A model generated the notes under the pieces. The model had not been told where the DNA came from. It was given only the letters and a program-made list of their open reading frames with translations, and did no database searches. A stretch of 64,000 nt of DNA from Amblyornis subalaris (taxonomy: Eukaryota; Chordata; Aves; Passeriformes; Ptilonorhynchidae): the NCBI GenBank assembly GCA_018881555.1, contig JACAXG010000018.1:5765634-5829633 (forward strand), in the 5' to 3' direction. Shown here in pieces: positions 1-14,000 of the stretch. The position numbers and the translations under genes were made by a program. Position 1 is the first letter of the stretch. Every line of letters starts with the position of its first letter.

Positions 1-883
1 TGAATGGGAAACATTTTTTTCTTTTTTGATGTGTGTTATAGAATAGCCTTGGATGAATTTTTTCTTCCATAAGATTTTTCTAATTACTTCTTAACCCACC
101 TAAGCTTTTGACATCTCCAACATTCTGTAACTATGAGTTCTACAGTTTAATTACGTGCTTCATGAAAAGTGTTTCCTTTTGTTTGCTTTAAGCCCGACAC
201 TTGATAACTAAGTCTCATAAGTCCCTTCATGGTGGGAACCAGGGAACAGTTCTCTGTATACTTTATTGAAGTCAATATTTTATAAGTATTCAGCATGTTA
301 ATCTCATGGGTGTGTCTTTTTTACCTAGTCTTTTTCATCTCTCCACTTCTAATAACGACTTTTTATCCTCCTTGGTACACTTTTCTGTACCTTCTTTAGT
401 TCTCCAGGATCCATTTTCAGATGTGGGGAAGTAGAACTGCATTCAATACTCAACAACACTTATTTTGGATTCCTTATCCACCTATGTCTACCATTCTGCT
501 GCTCTCATGATCCGCTATGAGTATTGAGCTGAAGCTTATACAGATGTGTTAAAGACTCCCCAAACTCTGTTTTGAATGAACACAGCAAATTTAGACTCAT
601 CATAGTAATAGTTGATTTGTATTAGTGGATGTTGATATTTCTTGGATATTTTCCAAGTCCAAACACTCCTTATTATGATAACCTCCTGTAGCTTGTTGCA
701 GCTGGCTTTTGCTTTGATAACTCTAAATAATTTAGCATTGTCAGCAAAATTGGTTGTCTTTCCATCAGTATCCCCAGATCCTGCTATATCCTGTGAATAA
801 AACAGATATTGACATCCTTGTTGGTGTTTTCTAGACAACTCCCTTCACAGAAGAATCTTTTAAAACTTTGTATTCTTTATGTC
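1..883. other. AT-rich non-coding stretch, nothing recognised
   Basis: I see no gene, repeat family or RNA here. A minus-strand open stretch at 536-838 has no splice context and no recognisable domain, and I treat it as chance. The last five bases (879-883, ATGTC) are the left copy of the target-site duplication of the LTR that follows. Confidence 0.6.
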
Positions 884-980
884 TGTCATGGTTTGACCNG
901 GTGTGAGACAAATTTGATTGGTTAAAAACAGGTAAAGGACAGTTCTTAGTGTTCATGTAATGTCTCTGTGAAAGAAATGT

Positions 981-988
981 TATAAAAA
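981..988 (+). promoter_or_regulatory. TATA-like box of the 884-2337 LTR
   Basis: TATAAAAA lies 97 bp inside the LTR start, and a pyrimidine-rich stretch begins about 30 bp downstream. If this is the U3 promoter then U3 is short and the rest of the LTR unusually long. A second candidate, TATAAAT, lies near 1478, so the true promoter is uncertain. Confidence 0.35.
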
Positions 989-2227
989 CATCTAGGAAGT
1001 GATGCAGGATTTGCTCTCACTTCCTCTCTTGCTCCCTTGCTGCCTGCTGACCCATGAGAGGGAGAGGCTGCCCCCCCCCCACCCCCGGGCCAGAGGCCCA
1101 GGGCCCGGGGGGCCGGCGGGGGCAGCCGGCCCCACCCCTCACCTGTCCTATGCTGTTTTGGACCCAAGAGGAGCTGGTCTACTGCCATCTGGACCAAGGC
1201 CAAGCCGAGAAAAGCCAAGAGAAGCTAAGCCGAGCTGCGCAGAGAGAGCTGAGTTTTGCCAGAGAAGAAAAAGCACTCCCTTTCGGAGGTGTATTGGTGA
1301 GATCGAAGAGTGACCTTGCTGTTCTAGATAAGAAATTATTAGCAGCCAAGAGACTTACTCAAAATTTGCATGGCTGCCAGTGCAGAGCATACTGAGGGGG
1401 GGAAAGGAGCCTTGGGCCTGAGCTCGGGAAGCAAGCCTTATACAGCTGCACTATCTTATGGGAGCATGTGCACTGTTATAAATACTTTTGTAGGCGTTTT
1501 CTGCAAATATTAACCTCTTCTCTAAGCTAGAGAGAAAGGAAAGCAGTCACGTGAAAGACTAAATATGGAGGCCAGCAGCCAAACGGAAGGGAAGACAAGG
1601 AGTGGCAGGAAGTGCCAGAGAAGCCATCTTTACCAGCATCAGGATTCATCTATTTCTGTGAGCTGTGCTGTGTGATCTGGAGTAATACGAAACTAAATAT
1701 CTCTTTAAATCACAATTCAGATGTCGGGGAGTTTGAAATTTGCAGCTTAAAATAAGAACATTATTATGTTGTGTGCAGATGAAATTTGCAGCCTTTGGAG
1801 ATTATGAGTAAAGCAGGAGCCCGTACCTGAGTGCCTTTAGGCTGGAATGACTTACTCTTAAAAGGTTTAACCCCATCAGACTTTTTTTGTGACCCACCAA
1901 CTGTGAAGTGTTTGTGGGAGAGAGGATACACCACTGCAGAAAACCAGGGTGAGCTGTGGTGTTTCTGCAAGGTTTGGAACCACGCTGAAGATACTTCTTA
2001 GGGAACTGTCTTCCGTGGGATGGACCCCACTACACTACAGAAAGAACTCTCTCTATCCCGTAAAGTGGCACTAAGAACTCTTAATCATAAGATCAGAATC
2101 TCATGTTTATGTCCTTTGCATGATCAGTGAGAAGGATTGGAAGGTATGGGAGGAGAATGATATTTGTACATTGTGCCTTAATATTTTTATTATTTTTTAT
2201 TCTTTCTATTCTTAGTAGTGTTAGTGA

Positions 2228-2233
2228 AATAAA
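2228..2233 (+). terminator. AATAAA polyadenylation signal of the 884-2337 LTR
   Basis: AATAAA lies 104 bp before the LTR end and is followed by T-rich and TGT-rich sequence. This is the position expected for the R/U5 boundary of an LTR in plus orientation. Confidence 0.55.
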
Positions 2234-2337
2234 TTATTTAATAATTTTTCAAGTTTGCAGCCTGTTTTTGCTGTCTCCTCTCCTCTGAAGAACTAAGTGT
2301 GGGGATCTGGAGTTTGCCTCCAGGTTAACCCTTGACA

Positions 2338-5300
2338 ATGTCTTATCCCTTAAGAGATCAAGGATCTTACAAAATGTATTTCCTATTGTTCGGAGTACCT
2401 TACTGTCTCTAAGATCCCTTGTTGAGGAACTTTGTTAACATCTTTTTGAAAATTCAAGTACATTATGTCAGCTACGTCTCCCACGCTACTATGCTCTTCA
2501 ATTTTTCAAAGAGCTCCAGTAAGTTTGTGAGGCACAATAATACACTGCAAAAGCTGAGTTAACTCTTCTCGTTATATCACATTTATTTGTAGGTCTACAG
2601 TTTTTTTACATTTAATTTCCTTTTTTAAAAAGGAAAGTTTAAATTAACAAGTTATTTGAATAATTTCATTTTCTTATGATGAAAATGCAAGGAACACATT
2701 CTTTTGTGTCATAGTGAATCTTATTACAAATGTACTCATGGTATATATAGTTGTGCCAACAGCCCTTAGCTTAAATACTAGTGTGTTTGAATTTAAGTTT
2801 TATTTCGCTGCTGCTGGAACTACACAGTATTATTTCTGCATTTTCTCCAAATCTTTGGAGGCATAAAATTGAGATCTGAGGTATGATGCCAGAATGGTTG
2901 ATCTAGAGATACAATCTAATTTTATAATAATTGTTACAATCTTACCAAAAGCTAGATTTAATTTTATAAAAATATGCTTCCAAGTATTTATATTTAGCCA
3001 GGTGCCAACTGAACATTCTTCATTTTAGGGTGCCATTTTATTCCAATGAAGTAAAATCAAGCACATGATTTAAATGGCTTGGAGACCTATTTCTGTTCTG
3101 TACTCTGTTTCGTTGTCCTGTAAGCCATCTACAAGAAAGATTAGTACTAACATAAGCAAGTCAGCACAGTACACAGAGAAAGTACATGTTCTGATGTAAT
3201 ATGGCAAACCTCAGTGTATTCCAGTATATCTAGGACCTCAAGGAGCAAACCATGTGTTTTATGCTGAGTAATTATCTGTTTGACAAATCTTTTTCCCTGT
3301 TTTGACAAAGATAGAATCGATTTTTATTTTTATTTTTTTCACCAGAATTATTTGCTTATTTTGCTAGGAATCATACAGAGAGTATATGTGACTAACTTTC
3401 CCTTTCTTATGCTGATTTAGTTTCTCTCCCGGAGAAAAACATTTTAAAGATTTCAGGCTTTTGACATAAAGTTTCTTGCTTGCTAATCTATCAGGTCTTA
3501 TTTATGAAATCTCTGGCAACATGGAATAGAGAGGACTTTACCACTACTGTAGTGATGAATACCTTCAAATGTTATGGTTCATTTCCTATTCATTATGTAA
3601 ATGAAATCATAAATGGAGGTGTTTTTCCACTCATGCTCAAACTGTTTCTCAATACCATCACTGCCACCTCACCTACCCAGAGATGATCCTTGTCCAACAG
3701 TCATTACTAACTGCAGAGACTTTTCCAGTTACGTTATTGGAGACTTCCCGCAGACCAAATCTGGCACATCTGGATAGTTTCCCCCTTCTCGGAGATGAAG
3801 AAACCCCCACTTTTCAGTATTGAAATCACCATTCAATTTCACAGAAATCTGTGAGGATTTAAGGGACCAGCATTCCCTGTGCCCTCGCCCAGAGGGATGC
3901 AGGCACTGCACTAAGATGTGTGCAAACCTTGCTATTACTATGAACTAGGACAAAGGCAATTATTCATGTTGCCATTTAGTAGCATAACTCAGAAAAATAG
4001 CAGAATTTGTTTGATAAAAACATAGCTCACTAGAATTTAAATGGGAAGCTATTTTCTATCTACAGAGCTAAATCCAATTCAAGATGTGGAAAATTTATCT
4101 GTGCACCCAAATCTAGGATGTGAACATACAGCTAGATGCCTAAGCTCCAGGGTCCTGTCTACTGACTGCACAACTCTCTTCCATCTTTACTAGCCCCTTG
4201 CTTTCCTACATACAGTGCAGTCAAAACGAGGGTGGCTTTGAAGAACAATAGGTTGAACCATTTGCCATGCAAATGGCAGGCATAGGGCAATGAGAAAAGG
4301 GAGGTGCCAGTGCCATTTGTTCTCAGGGTGCACCCAAGACCAGTGCTAACTGCGTTGTTGCTACAGGCTGAATGAGGCTTCGTCCTCTTTCAGAGTGTCT
4401 ACTGTGGTAGATGCAAAATGCAAAGTATTATCTGCTTCTTACATCCAAATTATTGAAACTTACTTGTTGGGGCACGTTTCTTCCTTTTCTCTTTCTTGTT
4501 ATCTGCATTTGTTCATGGAATTTCAGTTTCCTGCCTGCCTATTCTTGAATTTATTATTCGCATCTGCCTTTTTACACCAAAATACCTTCTATTCAGATAA
4601 GAGAATACCAATTTTTTTATTAGTTGAAATGTTGAGTGGAACTTTGAAGGGTAGGAGAGGGTGTGCTGCTTTATTCTAGCTCTCTTTCCACCTGCTATAA
4701 AAGTGAGGATGTTTTTAGTCTTCTTACCTAAATACCTTGGGGAATTTGAAAAGAAAATGGATTTTGAGCTTGAGGTCAGACGATAATGAAACCAAAGCCT
4801 TGCTATTGATGATCCGCTTTGGATGTATTTCAGGTCCCTCCCACATTATTTCCAATCTGCCTAATCTACCTGAGTTACTTCAGTGAAGAGAAAGATATAT
4901 AGTGGTGCTTAAGTCAAACAGCCAGTGCAGCAACATTATTATGAAAAGTATACCATAAATTTCTAAAAAGTATTTCAAGCATCTGTATCATTCATTGTAT
5001 TATCATAACTATATCATTGCAGTTATGGGCCCTAGAATCATTTAGTTCAGTTAGAAAAAGAAGGAAGTGAGAAGTTTGTGGATAACCAGAAATACAGTGT
5101 TTTCCATATGTATGAGCAATAAATATTCATAAACAAGTCATAGAGGAGTTCAGCTTGTGATCCTAACTCTAATGGGGCTCCATGCAAGTAATTTGATCCA
5201 AACTCTTGCCTGAACTGAAGTGTGACCCAAACTTATTTTTCTAGGCCTTAAAGCCCTAGCTTCGAAGCTGAGTTCTTTGGGTCTATATTTTTTGGTTTTT

Positions 5301-8300
5301 ACAAATTATCAACGCTCCTACAACTGCTCCGTATCAGGAGGATGGTTTTCTCTCACATGCAAGAAGATACAGTGAGGATTTATCCAAAAACCTGAACAGG
5401 TTAACAAAGCAGATAGTTGTTTCAAAATTTGGTAGTTCTCTTGGACTTTTCAACAAAGTTTTGATGAAGATCCTCAGTGCTATTACAATACCTTACTGCA
5501 ATATTTAATTTCTTTTGTCCTGTATGGCCCTTCTGAAGTGACCTTTCCTCCAAACTGACAAGAAACGAGCGCATTCCGATGTCTCCTGAAGGTGTCCTTT
5601 CTTGTGTTGTTTCATTGGGAGTTTCGAAAAACCTCTTCCATACNATAGCATTTCTCCTTCTCTTCTGTCATTAGCAAGCATTCAGCTGTTGTGAATTATC
5701 AGCAGCAGAGATTTTGGGGTAGGCCTAATGGTAGTGGGTGTGTTTAAAATGTCAGAACAGAGGTTTATAACCTGCCTTGAAACTTCATAGTTTTATTTAT
5801 AGTTTCATCAGTCAGTGAAATAATGCAGAAATCCTGTTAGGAAAAACAGCAAATTTATTGTCTTATAAGGCCTAATGATGTCTTCTTTTGATATTCATTT
5901 CAGTACAATATTCAGGTTCTCTGATAACACTGCAAACTCTATATTGGATTGTCCTGACCAAGAATCATGTAAACATATTTTCTTCCAGCCTTATTTGGAG
6001 ATTGTGAACATAGACTTGGAGGTGACTCGCAGTTTGTGGGGTGGCAAATGAAAAGAGCTGAGTGTGAAAATGTTCCAGAATAAGCTGACAAGTGGGAGAA
6101 AAGGCTGTTTAAGATCTGTCTATAAGGTCTTGAGGAAAATGAATTGATCCTTCAAATTTTATGTCTTTTTTAGACACTGGAGAAAAGCAGGAGAGCTGGA
6201 GCACAAAAGAGGAGCTCTATAAATAATTCTGAGCTATGTAACGACCAGGTATGCTGGAAGGTCTGAGCCAGTGCGTTTAAAAACGCTTCTTCAGAGTGTC
6301 ATTTTTTGGTATACGGATGTCATAATCAGTCATAAAATAATATGACTATTATATATTAGTCTTTTACTCAATGAATTGTGAATAAGATCTGATGGATTCT
6401 TGCAAAGATTGACACCTTAGACATTTTTATTTCCACAGAACATTTTTTTAATATGGAGGATGATTATTGCTGCTGGAATCTTAGGGATATATAAGCTTCT
6501 GTAAATGGTATTTTTCCAAATGTAGTGGTTTTTTATTCACATTTTTAGTAAATCATATGATAAAAGCTTTGATTCCATACTATAGAATGTGCTTGTAGTT
6601 TTGCCAAAAATGCCACAAGTAAATTTCTTTAGAATACTGAATATTTATTATGTGCTAGAAACATAACTTTTCTCCTTCCTTCATGTACAGTTAAAGTAAT
6701 ATCACTGTATGAGACAAAATAATTTTAAACTTTGTGGAAAGACCCTCCCCCTTTCTAAATATAGTTATTTTAAAACTTTTGGTTTTGATATCTAATCATG
6801 TGGTAGCATCTCACAAACATTATTTTCATGTTTACAGTGTGGTATAACTAACTTTCAATGCTCAATAGATTCTTAACGGTAACTCTTTTCTTTCAGGGTT
6901 TGCTGTTTTAAACTTTTAATATCTGTAAACTGATCATATTTTAATATTTGCTTCATTTTGGCGGTGTTGGTGGATTTACTATCTCTGAGAAGCAAATGTG
7001 ACACAAATATATTATATACTAACATAATACATTTACTACTATTACTGTCTATTGATATTTTCCATGATTGTTGGATTAAATTTGAAAAATAAAACTCTTT
7101 GTGATCAGGACAAGACCTAAACAGCTGTGACTGTGTTAAGTGTTTCTAAAAATGATCACAGTGCATAGTGCACTGTTATTTCTTTTGTGTTAAAATTTTG
7201 TTAGGCCTATAAAACTGAGTATGTCAAATTTGTCATGAAATAATTTGGGATTTAAGGGGCTGTGTGGCTGAGGGTTATGTGTTATAAAAATGAGAATGTT
7301 ATTAACATTGGAAAATGGCCACACTGATTCAGAAAGCTGTATTATCTTTCTCAATTTGAAATGACTTAAAACATTTTGCTAGCATTCCACTTCATAGTGT
7401 TCAGAATGGCATGCAATCACTGCAAGCGTGGGCATGAGCAGAAGAGTATCTGGCTTCAAAGATTATGGTCTTTGATGTCTGTGCATTTTCTTGGTGCTCT
7501 GTGCTCTTGTGAAAATGTTGATTAGAGCGAAGATAATGTTGCAAAGAGGTGAAGTTCGGTTAACGTTTTCCCCATTCTTTATATTTATAAACGCTTATAC
7601 ATGATTGTTAAAAATAGTGGATGCACCCTGCAGTATTTTATCTATCTGTGTGTGCACATAAGATACTAGGAGCTCCAGAGTGCTAAAAATTAATTTAACT
7701 GAATAACTTTTACTATTATTGCTACAGGCATGCTTACAACAGGCAGCATGCAAAGCTTAAATGAATATCTACTATAAGCTGATACCAAAAAAGATAAGAA
7801 ATGCATCATATTTTCATGGAAATGGACAATGCCATGACATTGGCAAGTCCATGGCAATGAAGTCAAAACATGCTTCCCTTACGTAGATTTATTTAAGAAA
7901 TTTGTTTAAATACCAATGGAATTCTTGATCTGGAAGGGTCTCTTTATGCAGCCTTACTTGTCTCTAAGCAAACATTTAAATATTTTTTTGACTTACCACT
8001 ATTGAGAGGTTTTATTCAGGAGAATTTCTGCAATTTTGTGCAGAGACATATATGTGCAATGCCAATTGCATGGTCTGCTTGGGAGTCTCTTCAGTTGTGC
8101 TCCTCTTCTGGCTTTCCTGCTCAGCTCTCATCCTAAACTGGGATATGGCTGAGTGTGAGCCTTGGCTGGCAGTTTAGGAACAATCTTGGATCCTTTAGGA
8201 TTGGTGTGGTCTAATTTACTACATTTTTAATAACTTTGATTTTAAAATGTATTCTAAAGAGCAGCTGTAAATTACATTTTTATTTAAGTATGGCTCAAAA

Positions 8301-10875
8301 TTGCTTCAGGTTAAAGTGNTTTAATGTTCCAGCAAGATACAGGCAAATAATGTTGACAGAGTTTATAAAACACAGTTTAAAACCTATGTTGGAGTCTTTT
8401 CCTGGGCTCAGAACTAAATACAGCTCAAGTGTAGTTTGCTGTCATCCACAATGGCTAGTTAAACATTGTAATACTCATTTTGTTCTGAAGACACCTCTTG
8501 TAACATGTTTCAATATATGTATATTTGGCCTACGGTATTGGTCAGAAAGCAACTGCTACGGGCAGTTACTTTATTTCTAATGTGCAATAACCCAGCAGAA
8601 GCAATTCAGTGAATCACAGAAATAGCTTCAGGGAACCCATAGGCCATAAAACTAATTTCAGCCGGTGAGTAAATAAAAGATGTGAAAGTACAGTTCCTAC
8701 TTTCTCGGTGGAATCAGAATGACAAGGTCAATAGACACAGATAACTGAACTGTACACATTTACAATATTGGTACTTGTACCAGATAGAGTGTAAATATAC
8801 AAATCCTTCCCACCCTGTCAGTATAATGAGAATTAGGTTATTTAGAAAACAGCAATACAATACTTCAGAGAAAAACAACATAATTTGCTTTTGTTTTAAN
8901 ATGCAAATAGTTTTCAAGATTCAAATGAACTAAGTTTGGAATCTATTCTGGTAATGGCCATAGAGATTACTTTTTATTTTCTGATTCAGCCTGAGAAAAA
9001 TATCAGGATTTGGGGTAAAGTTGCCAGTATGAAAGTAAGAAATAAAATATTCTACCCATTTTCCCATTTTTACTATATTTCAGTGGTAGCTGATATACAA
9101 AAATAGTTGACAACATTAGGAACAAATGGAAGGAAAAAAAAGCCCAGGAAATTAAATGAAGAACTCAGTTTTGTGGAGTTCTGGTGCCAGTAGTTGTCTG
9201 AGTGATGAGAGTTAGCTGGCATATGTAGTAATATTTTCTTTGTTGGCCATTTTCCAGGTATATGAGATTAAAATATCTTTTTTTTTTGCTAACCTAGGAA
9301 TTTTAATATTCTTAGAATGTAGTTTGTAACAGTGCATCTAATATAACACAGCTGGAACCACAAGATTTGCAGTTGGGCTGGATTTTGTCTCGGGTTATCA
9401 ATTTGTTCCATTCCTACATCAATGAGTCTGNTCCCAAACAAAGAGAAAACCTTTTGCTGCAGCAAAATGAACACACAAAAGCCATCCAGAAAAATTAACT
9501 CATACAAGCCTTGCGTGTTTACTGGTAGTGATTTCTGTTACTAATTTATCTAGGCAATGAACAGACACAACCCTACTGTCTCCTTCCTAGCCCCACCTAT
9601 CTTGCTGTATGTGTAGACACTGAAACCTGTGCAAAGTCAAACAACAATGAAATCAAGAAATTAGATTGTAATAAGTTACAACCTCTACACTTGACCGATA
9701 TTGTCTAAGTGTGTGATAATGTCATTTAATTGCATTTCTCTGATGAAATCCTGTGGCAGAGCAACTGATTAACATTGACTATTTCGGAAATCAATCTTTA
9801 GAGCTTATGAGAATCCTTTTGATAGAATTGAAATTAAAATCTATGCCATTATGGTGTATATCACATAAAGAACACCTCTCACTGTCCAGACTTTTACATA
9901 TGTCACACACTTTGTCTCATCGTGAATTGACTTAATTAATATTTCCCTCCTTCTTCACTAGATAAAGATTCTCTGCAGCTTAGTGAGAGAGGAGCTGTTG
10001 TCTGTATGCTGTCTGCCTGATTTGCTGCAAAAATGGGTAGATTTGCCATGACTGAAGGAGAAATCCTGTGGAACAGAAAGTGAACCTTCACAGTTGAAGA
10101 AAATGAATATGCTGATGTGAAAAAAAAATGAATTCTAACTGTCTCTGAATTTTTGCAATGGCAAGTGAGCCAATTAAACCATATTAATTTTCTTTTTCTA
10201 CAGCACATCATATTTGTTTTGAAAACATTTAATCTTGTACTCTTAGCTATAGCTAAATCCAAGAAATTTCTACCTTAAAAATACATAATGCTATCTGAGG
10301 TTCAGTACTGTGAGAAAAACAGATCTAAGTATACTGGAATAGACATTTTGTGTAATGGATGCTTTTACCTTACATTTTCCTATTTCCCTATTTGTTAATT
10401 GGAGAGTATAATCCTCTTTTCTCACAGGACTCTGCAACAATACATTAATTAAGGTTTGGAAAGTATTCAGATTCTAGAGTACTGAGACCCTGACTGAAGA
10501 GCCCCTGAGAAAATGAATGATTGGACCCACAAGGAGGATTTGAATACTGTCCAATAAATAAGGCCCATAGATACATATTCAAAAGTGCAGAGAAAGTATT
10601 GACGAACTGCATGTCAAGTAACCATTGTCTCTCTGTCCTTCTGAGCAAAATTACAGTATGTGATTCCAATCCATACACAGCACAGTGGGTTTGTAACTTC
10701 CAAACAGGGATCTGTATGGATGAATTTATGTGGCAATGTAAACTCACAACAGTTGGATAACCAGCTTAAAGAGTTTTTTGAAAACGAGCAAACAAAGAAG
10801 CAGAAACTTTAACTGGACTTTTGGAACTAGAAAGGCAGAAACCAACTCAAATTCTTTCAGTATCAAACTGTGAAT
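2338..10875. other. 8.5 kb AT-rich non-coding stretch, no gene recognised
   Basis: I find no convincing exon, RNA gene or recognisable transposon in this stretch. The longest open frame (8236-8580, plus) is interrupted by an N, has low-complexity hydrophobic composition and no splice context. A small palindrome with an octamer motif lies at 4264-4277. It may be intronic or intergenic, and old diverged repeats could be hidden here. Confidence 0.5.
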
Positions 10876-11038
10876 AAAGAAAAAACAAAACCAAAACAAA
10901 CAAACCCAAACTGCTCTCGATTTATCTTCCTAGATTTCTACGGTTATATGATGATGATTACTTAGTGCTTTTTTGTTTGTGTGGTTTTTTTTTGTTTTGT
11001 TTTGTTTTTATTTTTTTTTGTTTTGTTTTGTTTTCTTT
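10876..11038. repeat. Paired A/C-rich and T/G-rich simple repeats in inverted arrangement
   Basis: An A/C-rich run of AAAAC and AAAC units (about 10876-10912) is followed about 60 bp later by a T/G-rich run of TTTTG units (about 10970-11038). The two runs are roughly complementary, so a single strand could fold into a long imperfect hairpin. The open frame across the T/G run is a by-product of the repeat. Confidence 0.7.
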
Positions 11039-14000
11039 TGTATCTGTGTGGAAGACCACCAGAAATAATAAAGGAAATGGATTCTTTTGACTTCCCACAA
11101 ATGAAGCTGTTAGGCAGTTACTTAAGTTTAAGCATGAGTGATCTGGAAGACTTCATCAGAACCACATGCATGGTTAAGGTTACAGATATTTTTGTTGGTT
11201 TAGTATTGCTTTGTAGATGACATCCAGGAAAATCTATATGGTCAAAGAATGATTTAAGCTAATAAGATAGCTTAAACTCACAAAGTGATGTGAGTTTCCT
11301 TTTATGGCTTTTATGGAGAAAAAGAGCCTATTACTGTTTTTCTAAGAGCTGCACTGCACAGGTGGACTAAAGCAGTTCCCAAACAGAATCAGTTTGTTTG
11401 TGTGATGCCATAAACTTCCTCTCAGTTTCCATTGCAACCCAGGGAAAAGTCACTTTAATTTCACACAGAAATAGGATTGCTTTACATCTGTGTATACAGA
11501 TATAAAACAATAGATACCAAATACACAAGACATTGGAGTAATTAATTTATTAAGTTCAATATGTGATCTACAAGTAATCAGGTATACACTGTGAGCTGAC
11601 ATCTACCGTTTTTCAGCACATTAATTATGTTATTTTTAAAATATACCGGACTTAATTCTTTTGTCATTGATTTTGATAGAAGGGTTTTGAAATATTATAA
11701 AGATTACAAAACATCAAATAGGACAACAAATGCAGTTATTGTGTATGTTGTTCAACTATCTAATTCAATCAGTGATTGACTACTATGGGGAGTGATAGGA
11801 GCTCTATTATTATTGACCATTTACAATTATTTGAGAAATGATAGGATATGTGTTTTGTGAGGAAGGCAATTGCCTAATAAGTCATTTGAGTAATTCAGTA
11901 AACCTAACCTTTCAGTTTGAGTAAGTCGTATGTGAAATCAAGGCTTGTAAGATGATCATGAGCCTTATTTTGTTATTTGCCTACAGTATACACTAGACAG
12001 GAAAGACAGACAACATTGCTATAATTGAAAGAGAAAATTCATAGTGCTTTGTTCAACTGTTCTTGAACTCTTAAGAGGGAATGATGGTGTCAGTGCCTTT
12101 ACTGGAATTACAGGACGGATTTTGAAAGCAGCATAGTTAAAAATGAAAGCTTATATACATTTGTAGATAGAGATATATCCAAAGTCCTGCAGAGCCTCCC
12201 CAAGATGATGGAATCAAAAAAAAGAAGGGGTTGCCCTCTGCCCTTAAGCATAAATGGAGTGAAGATGTCAGCTTACATTCTGCATTTGCTGTGACTCCAA
12301 ATACAAAACAACAGCTCTGTGGTTAGATTTTCAGTCTCTGTTTTTATAAAAGTGTCAACTTTTGTTTCAAATGCACCAGTTCTTATTTTTGCTTTCCCAT
12401 TCACCCGTGATAGTTCACCAGTCAGTTTAAGAAAAAACAGTTTTAAGAATTCATGCCTTGGTGATATGAACACCTGAGCTCCCTTGCGTGTTTCAATGCA
12501 GGAGCTAACGAGTGAAGACGGGTGATTTGTAGTGTAGATAATACACAGTTGGGTACCCCAGACGTGTGTCTATTCCTTTGTCAATGATGTTAACAAAAGG
12601 CAGGCATGCTGAGTAGTCAACCGGTGAGACAAAATATTTGTTGAATGGAGAGGTTTATTGGAAATAAATTTCTATTTTTGCTCTTCTAACATATTAGTAA
12701 AATGACCAGATAAATAAAAACCACAGAGGACTGGCACCTTTTCTATGAAGTTTAAAAAATTAATTTTTTTAAATTGGAAACGAAAGGCCTAATCTTTCTT
12801 TCATTCATGTTATATTTAGCTTTCTCTGGAAATGCCTGTGGACCTGAATTTGTCATGGCTATATTTGTTTTCTTAATGTATGTAAGACTTAACCTCTGAA
12901 TTGCAGAGATTACTGGATTTATGTGGGGTAAATAAAAAAATTTTTTTATCAGTATCTGGAGAGTTTATTGACAGGTCATATTTTGATGTGAGGATCGTTT
13001 CTCAGTTATAGCATAAGGAAAGCATTAATACATTTGACTTGTAAACACTTGCATGAGTATAACATATTAAAAATGTAAAAGGCATAATTTCAAATTACTT
13101 CTACTCCATCTGTCCTCCCTGTCAAAGTTTCAGATATTATATATAATACAAAGGCGATATTCCATCAGCTACTATAGAGGAGAGAACAAAGGAAAATTAA
13201 AGAATGACTGTAAACATTCTACTGTAATAAGAGCAAAACCCCATAGATGCCCCGAATGCTGACACAAGCATGTGTAGTCCAGAAGCAGCGATGCTCATAG
13301 ACCAATTCAAAAGATAAAAAACTCATCCCTGTTCCAAATCTTGATATTCAGAGGAGAAATTTATAAAATGTGCTTTCAGAGTGAATACTGCATTGGCATT
13401 GTTTCCATCCCTTTATCATTCAGGCAGCATTTTTTTCCTCGTGTTTCCAATAAAATGCAAGTCCATGGAAACCAGAAACATCACTGTGTCAGACTGAAAA
13501 TTGTTGAATAAAAGAGTGTGTGCCTTTCAGAAGATAAGAACCAGGAGTGAATTAGCTAACAGCAGGAAAGACCTAAACTGCCATGAATTAATCTCCTAAG
13601 ATTTTCCTTATTTTTAATATTTGAGATAGTATTTTTCTTCCAGTTTTCAATAGAAGATTTGTATAACACAGAACACGATGCATTACTCATACTGCATTTC
13701 CAGTCATACACTAATTATAATCACCATGTGATGAGAGTGCATGGCTTGTTAGGCTCCTGTGAGGACACAGGAAAGAAAACAAATTGTTATAACAAACAAT
13801 TTAGAAGTCTGATAGAACTAGCTCTTTAGGTAGAAATAATTTTATGCTCAATACACAGTCATGACCCATATGCAAAGAAGGGATACTTGGAAAAAAAGAA
13901 GTCTGGCAATTCCAGACAAAATTTTAGTGCATCTATCACCACTATTTCATTCATGCATCTTGTTTGTGGTTCAGGAAAAGCGCACTATAGGAAGCTGAAA

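Larger units (their letters stand above)
884..2337 (+). mobile_element. Solo LTR of an endogenous retrovirus, ERVL-like (5-bp TSD)
   Basis: This 1,454-bp element begins TGTCATGGTTTGACC and ends GGTTAACCCTTGACA. The two ends form an imperfect inverted repeat (12 of 15 positions) with the TG...CA termini expected of an LTR. It is flanked by a perfect 5-bp direct repeat, ATGTC, at 879-883 and 2338-2342. A TATA-like TATAAAAA lies at 981-988 and an AATAAA at 2228-2233, which gives plus orientation. Both flanks run straight into unrelated DNA with no gag, pol or env, so this is a solo LTR left by recombination. A 5-bp duplication is typical of ERVL (class III), though some other classes also make 5 bp. 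There is a C/G-rich block at about 1070-1150. The open frames inside (for example 1054-1395) show no retroviral domain. The family name is not assigned, and one N lies near the 5' end. Confidence 0.85.

Noticed and set aside
1054..1395. A 113-codon open frame with a Pro/Gly-rich start
   Set aside because: It lies wholly within the solo LTR, is driven by its GC-rich block, and shows no retroviral or host domain.
8236..8580. A 114-codon plus-strand open frame
   Set aside because: It contains an N, has no domain, no splice context and a composition typical of AT-rich non-coding DNA.
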